A stretch of 64,000 nt of DNA from an uncultured Draconibacterium sp. (GTDB lineage: Bacteria > Bacteroidota > Bacteroidia > Bacteroidales > Prolixibacteraceae). The stretch is taken from contig NZ_OY771647.1 of NCBI RefSeq assembly GCF_963674925.1, positions 263,501 to 327,500 on the forward strand, given 5' to 3'. The stretch's first letter is position 1, and each line of letters begins with the position of its first letter. Both the position numbers and the translations under genes were made by a program. The notes below the pieces were generated by a model that worked only from the letters and a program-made list of their open reading frames with translations, made no database searches and was not told the origin of the DNA. Below, piece by piece: positions 42,808 to 52,167 of the stretch.

Positions 42808-44187
42808 ATGGTTGTAAAACAAAAAACATTAGAAAACTCATTTAAAATTGAGGGGAAAGGATTGCACACCGGTGTTAATGTAACAATGAATTTTTTGCCG
42901 GCGCCGGAGAACCATGGTTTTAAATTTAAACGTGTTGACCTGGAACACCAACCAATTATCGATGCTGATGTAGACCTGGTAATCGACACATCGCGCGGAA
43001 CACTGCTTGAAAAAGACGGTGCGCGCATAGGAACAATCGAACATGCACTTGCCGCATTGGTAGGAATGGATCTCGACAATGTTCTAATTGAAGTAAATAA
43101 CGAAGAAGCTCCGATTATCGACGGAAGCTCGAAATATTTTGTTGAAGCCATTGAGAAAGCTGGCGTTGTTGAACAGGAAGCTGAGCGCGATTATTTCGAG
43201 ATCACCGAAAAAATTGAAATGTTCGACGAAAAGTCGGGCTCGCATATAATTGCGTTACCCGACAACGATTACAGTTTAAATGTAATGATTTCGTTTCCGT
43301 CGGCAGTGCTGAACAATCAATATGCTACACTTGAGTCGATCAAGGATTTCAAAACCGAGATTGCCGAATGCAGAACGTTTGTTTTCCTTCGCGAAATTGA
43401 GTTTTTGCTAAGCCACAACCTAATAAAAGGTGGCGACCTGAATAATGCAATTGTAATTATCGATAAAGAAATCAGCCAGGAAGAACTCGACCATTTGGCC
43501 GATCTTACAAATCATCCTCGTGTAGAAGTAAAACCTCAGGGTATTCTAAATAACCTCGATCTTCATTTCGACAACGAATGTGCCCGCCACAAATTATTGG
43601 ATGTAATTGGTGATCTGGCTCTGCTGGGCAAGCGCATAAAAGGAAGGATTATTGCTTCGAAACCGGGACACGGACCGAACACGATGTTTGCCGCAACCCT
43701 GAAAAAGCAATTGCGCAAGGAAGCTGATGCAGCTCCAAAATGTAATCCGAACGACGAACCATTAATGGACGTTAACCGAATAAAAGAACTGCTTCCACAC
43801 CGTTACCCGTTCTTACTGGTCGACAAAGTGGTTTGCATTCACGAAGACGAAATCGTTGGTGTTAAAAACGTTACGGTAAACGAGCCCTTCTTTCAGGGAC
43901 ATTTCCCCGACGAACCGGTAATGCCGGGAGTTTTACTGGTTGAAGCCATGGCTCAATGCGGCGGATTATTGGTACTCAATAAACAGGAAGGACAATTTGC
44001 GACCTACTTTATTCGAATTGATAATGTTAAATTCAGAAAAAAAGTTATTCCGGGCGACACCCTGATTTTCAAATTAAAATTAACTTCGCCGATTAGAAGA
44101 GGAATAGCCAACATGAAAGGCACAACCTATGTTGGCGATAAAATTGTTGCCGAAGGTGAATTTATGGCACAGATTGTAAAAAAGTAG
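42808..44187 (+). CDS. lpxC-fabZ: Bifunctional LpxC deacetylase / FabZ dehydratase
   Basis: 459 residues: a fusion. Residues 1-~305 are LpxC, the zinc deacetylase committing UDP-acyl-GlcNAc to lipid A; zinc ligands include His79 in TIEHALAAL and the histidine/aspartate of ARHKLLDVIGD. Residues ~318-459 are FabZ, the 3-hydroxyacyl-ACP dehydratase, with LLPHRYPFLLVD and the catalytic GHFPDEPVMPG (around 364-374) followed by VEAMAQ. The fusion is characteristic of Bacteroidota and links lipid A and fatty-acid synthesis, which compete for 3-hydroxyacyl-ACP. Confidence 0.96.
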   Translation: MVVKQKTLENSFKIEGKGLHTGVNVTMNFLPAPENHGFKFKRVDLEHQPIIDADVDLVIDTSRGTLLEKDGARIGTIEHALAALVGMDLDNVLIEVNNEEAPIIDGSSKYFVEAIEKAGVVEQEAERDYFEITEKIEMFDEKSGSHIIALPDNDYSLNVMISFPSAVLNNQYATLESIKDFKTEIAECRTFVFLREIEFLLSHNLIKGGDLNNAIVIIDKEISQEELDHLADLTNHPRVEVKPQGILNNLDLHFDNECARHKLLDVIGDLALLGKRIKGRIIASKPGHGPNTMFAATLKKQLRKEADAAPKCNPNDEPLMDVNRIKELLPHRYPFLLVDKVVCIHEDEIVGVKNVTVNEPFFQGHFPDEPVMPGVLLVEAMAQCGGLLVLNKQEGQFATYFIRIDNVKFRKKVIPGDTLIFKLKLTSPIRRGIANMKGTTYVGDKIVAEGEFMAQIVKK

Positions 44188-44215
44188 ATAATTAAAGACA
44201 GTTAAAAAGTATAAA

Positions 44216-44998
44216 ATGAAACAACCATTAGCTTATGTCCATCCCGATGCAAAAGTTGCCGATAATGTGGTTATCGAGCCTTTTGTTTCAATTGATCATG
44301 ATGTTGTAATCGGTGAAGGGACAAGAATTGGTTCAAGCGTAACTATTTTACCAGGAACGCGCATTGGAAAAAATTGCAAAATTTTTCCGGGTGCTGTAAT
44401 TGGTGCTGCACCACAAGATTTAAAGTTCCAGGGAGAATATTCAACCGTTGAAATTGGCGATAACAACACCATTCGCGAATTTGTGACTATTAACAGAGGT
44501 ACTTCGGCAAAAGGAAAAACTGTAATTGGCAACAACAACCTTTTAATGGCATACGTACACGTTGCTCACGATTGTAAAGTTGGCAACAACATTATTCTTG
44601 TGAACAATGTACAGCTTGCCGGCGAGGTTCAGGTTGACGATTGGGCCATCCTTGGTGGTATGTCTGCCGTTCACCAGTTTGTAAGAATCGGATCGCACGT
44701 TATGATTTCGGGTGGATCGTTGGTTCGTAAAGATGTTCCTCCTTTTATTAAAGCAGGTCGTGAACCACTTTCGTACGTTGGTATTAACTCAATTGGCTTA
44801 CGTCGCCGTCAGTACAACAACGACAAAATTCGTGAAGTACAGGACATTTACCGTTACATCTACCAAAAAGGGTTGAACACTGCACAGGCTGTTGAGATTA
44901 TTGAAGCAGAAATGCCTGCAACTCCTGAGCGGGATGAAGTTTTACTTTTTGTAAAAGACTCAAAACGTGGTATAATCCGTGGTTATTTCCCGGATTAA
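44216..44998 (+). CDS. lpxA: UDP-N-acetylglucosamine O-acyltransferase
   Basis: 260 residues. First acyl transfer of lipid A synthesis. Left-handed beta-helix of hexapeptide repeats; catalytic His near residue 118 in YVHVAHDCKVGNN. C-terminal helical part from GLRRRQYNNDKI. Last gene of lpxD-lpxC/fabZ-lpxA, 28 bases after the fusion gene; a bidirectional terminator follows. Confidence 0.96.
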   Translation: MKQPLAYVHPDAKVADNVVIEPFVSIDHDVVIGEGTRIGSSVTILPGTRIGKNCKIFPGAVIGAAPQDLKFQGEYSTVEIGDNNTIREFVTINRGTSAKGKTVIGNNNLLMAYVHVAHDCKVGNNIILVNNVQLAGEVQVDDWAILGGMSAVHQFVRIGSHVMISGGSLVRKDVPPFIKAGREPLSYVGINSIGLRRRQYNNDKIREVQDIYRYIYQKGLNTAQAVEIIEAEMPATPERDEVLLFVKDSKRGIIRGYFPD

Positions 44999-45015
44999 TT
45001 ACCAACAAAAAATAT

Positions 45016-45055
45016 AAAAAAATGCCATCCGTCAGCCGACGGATGGCATTTTTTG
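45016..45055. terminator. Bidirectional terminator between lpxA and thiL
   Basis: AATGCCATCCGTC (45021-45033) / GACGGATGGCATT (45038-45050), four-base loop, A-run before and T-run after, so it can act on both strands. Confidence 0.85.
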
Positions 45056-45072
45056 TTTGTGCTAATTTCAAA

Positions 45073-46110
45073 TTATTTCCCATGATTCCATCCCTGCGCC
45101 TCCAGCGGAATAGATGAGCCTCCTGTTGTTTGCAGATTAACACCTTCTCCCGCCTCTGTCATATGACCGATAACCGTAAAATCAGGATCATTTTTTATTT
45201 TCTCATAATCTTCAAGCGGCAGAGTAAACAACAACTCGTAATCTTCGCCACCGTTTAAAGCTGCCACCAGAGGATTAATATTGAACTCCTCTGCCATTTG
45301 TTTGGTTTGGTAATCCATCGGCACTTTATCTTCAAACAAACTACAACCAACACCCGAGTTTTTGCACAAATGCATAATTTCCGACGATAAACCATCTGAA
45401 ATATCAATCATCGAAGTAGGCTTTATTCCCAGTCGTTTAAAGGCGGCAATAATATCTCCCCTGGCCTCCGGTTTTAACTGGCGCTCCAGAATATAATCGT
45501 AACCATCCAGCTTTGGCTGCATGTTCTCGTTCACTTTAAAAACTTCATTTTCGCGCTCAAGCAACTGAAGTCCCATGTAGGCGCCACCCAAATCGCCCGA
45601 CACACATAAAATGTCGTTGGGTTTTGCACCGCTGCGCATTACAATATCGTCTTTTTCAGCTTCTCCAATGGCGGTAATACTAAGTGTTAATCCGGTTAAC
45701 GAGCTGGTTGTATCGCCCCCCACCAAATCAACATTGTACTGCTCACAAGCCAGGTGAATTCCTTCGTACAAATCTTCCAAAGCTTCTACCGAAAATTTAC
45801 CGGATACGGCCATACTTACCGTAACCTGTTTCGGTATGGCATTCATGGCATAAATGTCCGACAAATTTACAACCACCGCCTTGTACCCAAGGTGTTTCAG
45901 CGGCACATACATCAGGTTAAAATGAATTCCTTCGGTTAACAGATCTGAAGATACAACCACTTGTTTTTCCTTAAAATCAAGAATCGCAGCATCGTCGCCA
46001 ACTCCCTTAACCGTACTCTCGTTTTTTATATTTATAGCCTTAGTTAATCGGTCGATTAAACCAAACTCTCCCAGCTCTGAAATATTCGTTTGTTTTCTTT
46101 CTTTATTCAT
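45073..46110 (-). CDS. thiL: Thiamine-monophosphate kinase
   Basis: 345 residues. Makes thiamine diphosphate from thiamine phosphate with ATP. Seen: N-terminal LGEFGLIDRLT, GVGDDAAIL (about 37-45), the metal-binding VVSSDLLTEGIHF and VGGDTTSS, and the C-terminal NGGEDYELLFTLP. Divergent from sufB; their promoters interlock at 46157-46187. Confidence 0.94.
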   Translation of the reverse strand: MNKERKQTNISELGEFGLIDRLTKAINIKNESTVKGVGDDAAILDFKEKQVVVSSDLLTEGIHFNLMYVPLKHLGYKAVVVNLSDIYAMNAIPKQVTVSMAVSGKFSVEALEDLYEGIHLACEQYNVDLVGGDTTSSLTGLTLSITAIGEAEKDDIVMRSGAKPNDILCVSGDLGGAYMGLQLLERENEVFKVNENMQPKLDGYDYILERQLKPEARGDIIAAFKRLGIKPTSMIDISDGLSSEIMHLCKNSGVGCSLFEDKVPMDYQTKQMAEEFNINPLVAALNGGEDYELLFTLPLEDYEKIKNDPDFTVIGHMTEAGEGVNLQTTGGSSIPLEAQGWNHGK

Positions 46111-46156
46111 TGTTAATAAAAGACTCTTTAGTCTGTTTTTATATACTTTTCACCTG

Positions 46157-46187
46157 CAAAAGTACCTATAGTTTTATATCTTTGCAA
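46157..46187 (-). promoter_or_regulatory. Candidate thiL promoter
   Basis: Minus strand TTG (46185-46187), 20-base spacer, TACTTTTG (46157-46164). The -33 element touches the sufB -7 element on the other strand. Confidence 0.5.
46177..46184 (+). promoter_or_regulatory. Candidate -7 element of the suf operon
   Basis: TATCTTTG matches TAnnTTTG. The position where its -33 would fall is occupied by the thiL -7 element. Confidence 0.45.
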
Positions 46188-46244
46188 TTTATGCGTGAAC
46201 AGGAACAAAAAAGTGTTGTTATTTAATCGAAATTACTGTTATTT

Positions 46245-46304
46245 ATGGTATTAAGCTCCGGAAACCATTGGGTAGAAATGCCCGAGAAAAGATTCCGGAA
46301 CTAA
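46245..46304 (+). promoter_or_regulatory. Structured suf leader with a possible 19-codon leader ORF
   Basis: TCCGGAA (46257-46263) pairs with TTCCGGA (46293-46299), enclosing a second stem GGG (46270-46272) / CCC (46281-46283). A 19-codon frame with ATG at 46245 spans the structure. Whether it is translated is unknown. Confidence 0.35.
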
Positions 46305-46379
46305 AAATGAGATTAGTAACAAGCTTTAAAAGAGACGCAAATTTTTTAATCATTCAAGAGAGAGAAAGAGAGTCAGAAA

Positions 46380-47825
46380 ATGGAAGAACAAGATAAAATA
46401 TTGAATGACGTAACGCAAGGCGAATACAAATACGGTTTTGTTACCGATATTGAAACTGATATTATCGACAAAGGCCTTAACGAAGACGTAATTCGTTTGA
46501 TATCTGCCAAAAAGGAAGAACCGGAATTCATGTTGAATTTCAGGCTGGAAGCTTACCGAAAATGGCTGAAGATGAAAATGCCGAATTGGGCTTATTTAAA
46601 AGTTCCGCCCATCGATTTTCAGGCAATAAGTTATTACGCGGCCCCTAAAAAAGGCCCAAAATATGAAAGCCTTGACGAGGTGGATCCGGAATTGATTGAC
46701 ACCTTTAACAAACTGGGTATTCCGCTGGAAGAGCAAAAACATTTGGCAGGAGTTGCCGTTGACGCAGTAATCGACTCGGTTTCTGTAAAAACAACCTTTA
46801 AAGAAACTTTAGCGGAAAAAGGAATTATATTCTGTTCGTTCTCGGAAGCAGTAAAAGAACACCCTGATTTGGTAAAAAAATACCTGGGACAGGCCGTACC
46901 TGTTGCCGACAACTATTTTGCAGCACTGAATTCAGCGGTGTTTAGCGATGGTTCGTTCTGTTACATCCCGAAAGGTGTTCGTTGCCCGATGGAATTATCT
47001 ACTTATTTCAGGATAAACGCAGCCAACACAGGGCAGTTTGAGCGTACACTTATTGTGGCCGACGACGATAGTTACGTAAGTTACCTGGAAGGATGTACTG
47101 CACCGATGCGCGATGAAAACCAGCTGCACGCAGCAGTTGTAGAAATTATTGCACTCGATCGGGCTGAAGTAAAATATTCAACGGTTCAAAACTGGTACCC
47201 CGGCGATAAAAACGGTAAAGGTGGTATTTACAACTTTGTAACAAAACGTGGTATTTGCCGCGGCGAATCGTCAAAAATTAGCTGGACACAGGTGGAAACC
47301 GGCTCAGCAATTACCTGGAAATACCCAAGCTGTATTTTAATGGGCGACAATTCGGTAGGAGAATTTAACTCAGTGGCTGTTACCAACAATCATCAACAGG
47401 CCGATACCGGATCGAAAATGATCCACATTGGTAGAAACACCAAATCAACAATTATATCAAAAGGTATTTCGGCCGGGAAAAGTGATAACTCGTACCGTGG
47501 TTTGGTAAAAGTAATGCCAAAGGCTACAAACTCGCGAAACTTCTCGCAGTGTGATTCCCTGCTGTTGAACGACACGTGCGGTGCGCATACTTTCCCGTAC
47601 ATCGAAGTTGGAAACAAATCGTCGGTTGTTGAGCACGAGGCAACAACATCGAAAATTGGTGAAGACCAGATTTTCTATTGCAACCAACGCGGAATCGATA
47701 CCGAAACCGCAATTGGAATGATTGTTAACGGTTACGCCAAAGAAGTACTGAATAAACTTCCGATGGAATTTGCCGTAGAAGCCCAGAAGTTGCTTCAAAT
47801 CAGTCTTGAAGGTAGTGTAGGATAA
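46380..47825 (+). CDS. sufB: Fe-S cluster assembly protein SufB
   Basis: 481 residues. Scaffold subunit of SufBCD. The C-terminal beta-helix core has NDTCGAHTFPYIEV and SVVEHEATTSKIGEDQIFYC typical of SufB, with conserved cysteines. The start is preceded by an unusually purine-rich GAGAGAGAAAGAGAG, which may act as a strong ribosome site. First gene of sufBCDS. Confidence 0.96.
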   Translation: MEEQDKILNDVTQGEYKYGFVTDIETDIIDKGLNEDVIRLISAKKEEPEFMLNFRLEAYRKWLKMKMPNWAYLKVPPIDFQAISYYAAPKKGPKYESLDEVDPELIDTFNKLGIPLEEQKHLAGVAVDAVIDSVSVKTTFKETLAEKGIIFCSFSEAVKEHPDLVKKYLGQAVPVADNYFAALNSAVFSDGSFCYIPKGVRCPMELSTYFRINAANTGQFERTLIVADDDSYVSYLEGCTAPMRDENQLHAAVVEIIALDRAEVKYSTVQNWYPGDKNGKGGIYNFVTKRGICRGESSKISWTQVETGSAITWKYPSCILMGDNSVGEFNSVAVTNNHQQADTGSKMIHIGRNTKSTIISKGISAGKSDNSYRGLVKVMPKATNSRNFSQCDSLLLNDTCGAHTFPYIEVGNKSSVVEHEATTSKIGEDQIFYCNQRGIDTETAIGMIVNGYAKEVLNKLPMEFAVEAQKLLQISLEGSVG

Positions 47826-47844
47826 ACAAATTTTAAATAACTCA

Positions 47845-47868
47845 GGGCAAGAGTTCAAGCTCTTTCCC
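47845..47868 (+). other. Hairpin between sufB and sufC
   Basis: GGG-c-AAGAG (47845-47853) pairs with CTCTT-t-CCC (47860-47868), six-base loop. No T-run. Possible processing or stabilising structure. Confidence 0.45.
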
Positions 47869-47888
47869 GCAACAGTATAGGATTAAAG

Positions 47889-48641
47889 ATGTTAAAAATT
47901 AAAGATTTATATGCTTCCGTTGAAGGAATGGAAATCCTGAAAGGAATCAATCTTGAAGTTAAACCCGGCGAAGTTCACGCTATTATGGGACCTAACGGTT
48001 CAGGGAAAAGTACCCTTGCAAACGTGCTTGCCGGAAAAGAAGAATATGAAGTTACACGCGGAGAAGTTATTTACGAAGGAGAAGATCTTCTTGACAAATC
48101 TCCTGAAGAACGTGCTAAAGATGGTATCTTTTTAAGTTTCCAGTATCCCGTTGAAATTCCGGGCGTACCAATGGTGAACTTCCTGAAAACTTCAGTAAAC
48201 GAACACCGGAAGCACAAAGGATTAAAAGAACTTACTGCAGGCGAATTCCTGAAATTGATGCGTGAGAAAATGGATTTGGTTGACATGCATACCAAATTAA
48301 CCAACCGCATGGTTAACGAAGGATTCTCGGGTGGTGAGAAAAAGAAAAACGAGATTTTCCAGATGGCACTACTTGAGCCGAAATTGGCAATTCTTGACGA
48401 AACCGATTCGGGACTTGATATTGACGCATTAAAGACAGTAGCCAACGGAGTTAACGCGCTAAAATCGCCCGAAAGGTCGACAATTGTAGTAACACACTAC
48501 CAGCGCCTGCTCGATTATATTGTACCCGATTTTGTACATATTCTTTACCAGGGAAAAATTGTAAAAACTGCCGGAAAAGAACTGGCGTTACAACTGGAAG
48601 AAAAAGGGTACGACTGGATTAAATCAGAAAACGGAAATTAA
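47889..48641 (+). CDS. sufC: Fe-S cluster assembly ATPase SufC
   Basis: 250 residues. ABC-type ATPase of SufBCD. Walker A GPNGSGKST (34-42), signature FSGGEKKKNEI, Walker B LAILDETDSGLD, and the switch His in VVTHYQRLL. Typical SufC wording at each motif. Confidence 0.97.
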   Translation: MLKIKDLYASVEGMEILKGINLEVKPGEVHAIMGPNGSGKSTLANVLAGKEEYEVTRGEVIYEGEDLLDKSPEERAKDGIFLSFQYPVEIPGVPMVNFLKTSVNEHRKHKGLKELTAGEFLKLMREKMDLVDMHTKLTNRMVNEGFSGGEKKKNEIFQMALLEPKLAILDETDSGLDIDALKTVANGVNALKSPERSTIVVTHYQRLLDYIVPDFVHILYQGKIVKTAGKELALQLEEKGYDWIKSENGN

Positions 48642-48642
48642 C

Positions 48643-50010
48643 ATGAGCGTTTTAGTTGACAAAGCAGATTTATCGCTAAAATATACCGCGCATTACAACG
48701 AAGTAAAAGACGAGCTTTTCGCAAACTCGTCCGATATTTTGAACGCTCAACGAAAAAAGGCGTTTCAGAACTTTGTTTTGCAGGGTATACCAACGCGAAA
48801 AAATGAAAATTATAAATACACCAACCTAAATCCGGCATTTGTGCCCGATTTTAAATTCATCCATACAAGGGAGGAAAAGAAAGCCGATATGGGCGAGGTT
48901 TTTCGTTGCGATGTTCCGCAACTGAACACCAACCTGGCACTGGTTTTTAATGGTTGGTTCTACAAAAACGAAACAGAAAAAGGAGATCTTCCGGAAGGTG
49001 TTATTCTCGACAGCCTCGACAGTATTTCGAAAGAAAGACCTGAGCTGCTGGAAAAATATGCCAGCCTGGCCAATGTTGAAGAAGACCCAATGGTAGCTTT
49101 GAACACTGCCTTTGCCAAAGATGGTTTTTTCCTTTATGTTCCGAAAAACGTAGTAGTTGAAAGTCCTATCCAGATTATTAATCTGTTGCAAGGCGAAAAA
49201 GATACATTCTCTACTCAACGGAATTTTATTCTTGTTGAGGATGGGGCTAAAGTTCAGGTGCTGTTATGCGATCATACGATGAACCTGAACCAATACGTAA
49301 ATAACTCGGTAACCGAAATTTTTGCCGGCAACAATTCAGAGGTTGAGTTTTATACGCTGCAAAACCAGCACAACAAAGCCACCAATATCAACTCGGTATT
49401 TATCGATCAACAGCGCGATTCGCGTGCTACAACGCACACCGTATCGTTACACGGCGGTTTGATTCGTAACAACCTGCAATTTGCATTGAACGGAGAAAAT
49501 GCCGAGGCTCACATGTTTGGAATGGCCTTTATGGACAAGAAACAACATGTGGATAATTTCACACAGGTGATTCATGCAGCACCTCATTGCGAAAGTAATC
49601 AGATTTATAAAAACGTGCTCGACGAAAAATCAACGGGTGCCTTCTCAGGAAGAATACACGTGGTTCGCGATGCACAAAAGACAAATGCTTTCCAGCGAAA
49701 CAACAACTTGCTGCTGACCGACGAGGCAACCATGCAAACAAAACCTCAGCTCATTATTGATGCTGACGATGTAAAATGTAGTCACGGTGCAACAGTTGGC
49801 CAGATTGATGAAGAAGCGTTGTTCTACCTGCGCGCCAGGGGAATTAACGAAGATCAGGCACGTTTGATGATGATGAATGCATTTGCCCACGAGGTTGTAA
49901 AAGAAATCAAACTGGAACCATTGCGCGACCGTATCGACGAACTGGTTGACAAACGCCTGCGAGGCGAAGTTGCCCGTTGTCACGATTGTGCTTACCAGTG
50001 CGATTGTTAA
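48643..50010 (+). CDS. sufD: Fe-S cluster assembly protein SufD
   Basis: 455 residues. Paralogue of SufB that completes SufBCD. The C-terminal block CSHGATVGQIDEEALFYLRARG is diagnostic. One base after sufC. A C-terminal CHDCAYQCDC tail with four cysteines is notable and could bind a metal or cluster; I cannot say how widely it is conserved. Confidence 0.95.
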   Translation: MSVLVDKADLSLKYTAHYNEVKDELFANSSDILNAQRKKAFQNFVLQGIPTRKNENYKYTNLNPAFVPDFKFIHTREEKKADMGEVFRCDVPQLNTNLALVFNGWFYKNETEKGDLPEGVILDSLDSISKERPELLEKYASLANVEEDPMVALNTAFAKDGFFLYVPKNVVVESPIQIINLLQGEKDTFSTQRNFILVEDGAKVQVLLCDHTMNLNQYVNNSVTEIFAGNNSEVEFYTLQNQHNKATNINSVFIDQQRDSRATTHTVSLHGGLIRNNLQFALNGENAEAHMFGMAFMDKKQHVDNFTQVIHAAPHCESNQIYKNVLDEKSTGAFSGRIHVVRDAQKTNAFQRNNNLLLTDEATMQTKPQLIIDADDVKCSHGATVGQIDEEALFYLRARGINEDQARLMMMNAFAHEVVKEIKLEPLRDRIDELVDKRLRGEVARCHDCAYQCDC

Positions 50011-50015
50011 TATTT

Positions 50016-50087
50016 CTTTGCGAAACTTTGTAGGCCCGGAATAAGAACATAGTTTTAAACTCCTGGCATGTACAGAGTTTCGCAAAG
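50016..50087. other. Long 17-bp stem between sufD and sufS
   Basis: CTTTGCGAAACTTTGTA (50016-50032) pairs with TACAGAGTTTCGCAAAG (50071-50087), one G-T pair, enclosing 38 bases. It begins six bases after the sufD stop. No T-run directly follows, so it is not a classical terminator; it may set mRNA processing between sufBCD and sufS. Confidence 0.7.
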
Positions 50088-50119
50088 CTTCTTTTCTTTC
50101 TTATCGCTATCTTCGCCTT

Positions 50120-51337
50120 ATGAATTACGATATCGAAAAAATCAGATCATATTTCCCCATTCTCCAGCAAAAGGTATATAATAAACCGCTTGTTTATCTC
50201 GACACGGCCGCATCGGCGCAAAAGCCGGTTCAGGTGCTTTTAAAATTGGAGCAGCTGCACAACGATTACTATGGCAACATCCACCGTGGTGCGCACTACA
50301 TGGCCGACAAAGCAACGGTAGAGTACGAAGAGGTACGCGATAAGGTGCAGCAATTTATTAATGCTGCTTCGCGAAAAGAAATAATTTTCACAAAAGGAAC
50401 CACCGAAAGTATTAACCTGGTGGCCAGTAGCTTTTGTGAGAGATATGTTTCGGAAGGCGATGAGATCATCGTTTCTGAAATGGAGCATCACTCAAACATT
50501 GTTCCGTGGCAGATTGCCGCCGAAAGACAAAATGCCAAAATTGTAAAACTTCCGTTTAACGACACCGGCTTACTTGAAATGGAAAAGTTGCCGGAATTGA
50601 TCACTCCGAAGACAAAACTTATCGCTGTTAATCACATTTCCAATGTATTGGGAACAATAAACCCGATTGCAGAGATTATTGAAATCGCCCACAAACACAA
50701 TGTGGCTGTTTTGGTTGACGGAGCACAGGCATCGGCACACATGAAGATTGATGTACAAAAACTCGATGTTGACTTTTACGCATTCTCGGCGCACAAAATA
50801 TACGGACCAAACGGAGTTGGTGTTTTATACGGCAAAGAAAAGTGGCTGGAAGAAATTCCTCCTTACCAGGGAGGTGGACAAATGATTTCGGAGGTATCGT
50901 TTGACGGCACCACGTTTAACGAATTACCCTACAAATTTGAAGCAGGCACGCCTAACATTTCGGGTTTGGCAGCTTTTGGTGCGGCAATTGATCTGGTAAA
51001 CGAAATTGGCGTTGAAAACATTGGCCGTTACGAACACGAGTTACTGGAGTATGCCACCGAAAAACTAAAAGCCATTAATGGTTTGAAGATTTACGGTGAA
51101 GCGCCTCACAAATCGGGAGTGATCTGTTTTAATATCGACGGAATTCATTCGTACGATCTGGGAATACTGATCGATAAAATGGGTATTGCCATTCGCACCG
51201 GACATCATTGTGCTCATCCAATTATGCAGCATTTTGAAATATCGGCCTGTGCACGCATTTCATTTGGGATGTACAATACAAAAGAAGAGATTGATATATT
51301 TATGGAGGCTCTGAATAGAGCAATTATGATGCTCTGA
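50120..51337 (+). CDS. sufS: Cysteine desulfurase SufS
   Basis: 405 residues, group II desulfurase. PLP lysine K226 in SAHKIYGPNG and the catalytic Cys364 in RTGHHCAHP on a short loop. Supplies persulfide sulfur to SufE, encoded 0.8 kb downstream. A bidirectional terminator follows. Confidence 0.96.
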   Translation: MNYDIEKIRSYFPILQQKVYNKPLVYLDTAASAQKPVQVLLKLEQLHNDYYGNIHRGAHYMADKATVEYEEVRDKVQQFINAASRKEIIFTKGTTESINLVASSFCERYVSEGDEIIVSEMEHHSNIVPWQIAAERQNAKIVKLPFNDTGLLEMEKLPELITPKTKLIAVNHISNVLGTINPIAEIIEIAHKHNVAVLVDGAQASAHMKIDVQKLDVDFYAFSAHKIYGPNGVGVLYGKEKWLEEIPPYQGGGQMISEVSFDGTTFNELPYKFEAGTPNISGLAAFGAAIDLVNEIGVENIGRYEHELLEYATEKLKAINGLKIYGEAPHKSGVICFNIDGIHSYDLGILIDKMGIAIRTGHHCAHPIMQHFEISACARISFGMYNTKEEIDIFMEALNRAIMML

Positions 51338-51356
51338 TTTCAGAACTCAGCTAAAA

Positions 51357-51400
51357 GAAAATGCCATCCGGATTGAACAAGCAATCGGATGGCATTTTTT
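51357..51400. terminator. Bidirectional terminator between sufS and rubrerythrin
   Basis: ATGCCATCC...GATTG / CAATC...GGATGGCAT (51361-51395) with A- and T-runs on the two sides. The outer stem repeats that of the lpxA/thiL terminator. Confidence 0.85.
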
Positions 51401-51427
51401 ATATTGGAAATTCCACTAAAAGTATTT

Positions 51428-52003
51428 CTAATAATTCGATTCCTTAATTTCGAAATAAGACTGTGGGTGCTGACAAGCCGGGCACAATTTCGGTGCTGCA
51501 GTTCCTTCGTGAATGAAACCACAATTACGGCATTTCCACACCACTTTATCGCCACGTTTAAACACTTTTCCTTCTTCAAGATTGTTATACAAGGTACGGT
51601 AGCGGTTTTCATGTGCTTCCTCAACGCGGGCAATTAATTTAAAAGCCATGGCGATATCTCTAAAACCTTCCTCTTCTGCTACTTTAGCAAACTCAGGATA
51701 AAGTTCTGTCCACTCTTCGTTTTCACCATCGGCTGATGCTTTCAGGTTTTCCATAGTAGTACCAATTTTACCGGCAGGGTAAGTTGCGGTGATTTCAACC
51801 ATGTTGCCTTCTAAAAATTTAAAGAAACGTTTGGCATGCTCTTTTTCGTTCAATGCGGTTTCTTCAAAAATGGCAGCTATTTGTTCCAATCCTTCTTTTT
51901 TGGCTTGTTTTGCAAAATAATCGTAACGCATGCGCGCCTGAGACTCACCCGCAAATGCTTTTAATAAATTCTGTTCGGTTTTTGTACCTGCTAACTTTGT
52001 CAT
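51428..52003 (-). CDS. rbr: Rubrerythrin
   Basis: 191 residues from the ATG at 52001-52003 (MTKLAGTKTEQNLL); an upstream in-frame extension of 24 residues is unlikely. N-terminal ferritin-like diiron domain (GESQARMRYDYFA, EEEGFRDIAMAFKLIARVEEAHENRY) and a C-terminal rubredoxin domain with CRNC and CPAC. A non-haem peroxidase protecting anaerobes from H2O2. It sits on the opposite strand inside the suf region, splitting sufS from sufE. Confidence 0.95.
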   Translation of the reverse strand: MTKLAGTKTEQNLLKAFAGESQARMRYDYFAKQAKKEGLEQIAAIFEETALNEKEHAKRFFKFLEGNMVEITATYPAGKIGTTMENLKASADGENEEWTELYPEFAKVAEEEGFRDIAMAFKLIARVEEAHENRYRTLYNNLEEGKVFKRGDKVVWKCRNCGFIHEGTAAPKLCPACQHPQSYFEIKESNY

Positions 52004-52167
52004 TTTTCTCCTGATTTTTAGTTTTTCTGTTCGGAAGTTTAAAGATAATGATTTCGACATTTGTAAACTATACAAAAATATAGTTTTGAATTAGTCTGAA
52101 TAAACGGGTCCCGTCATTGTCATAAACAAGAAATTTACGATCTTTGCTAACTCTTAAAATGATATTT

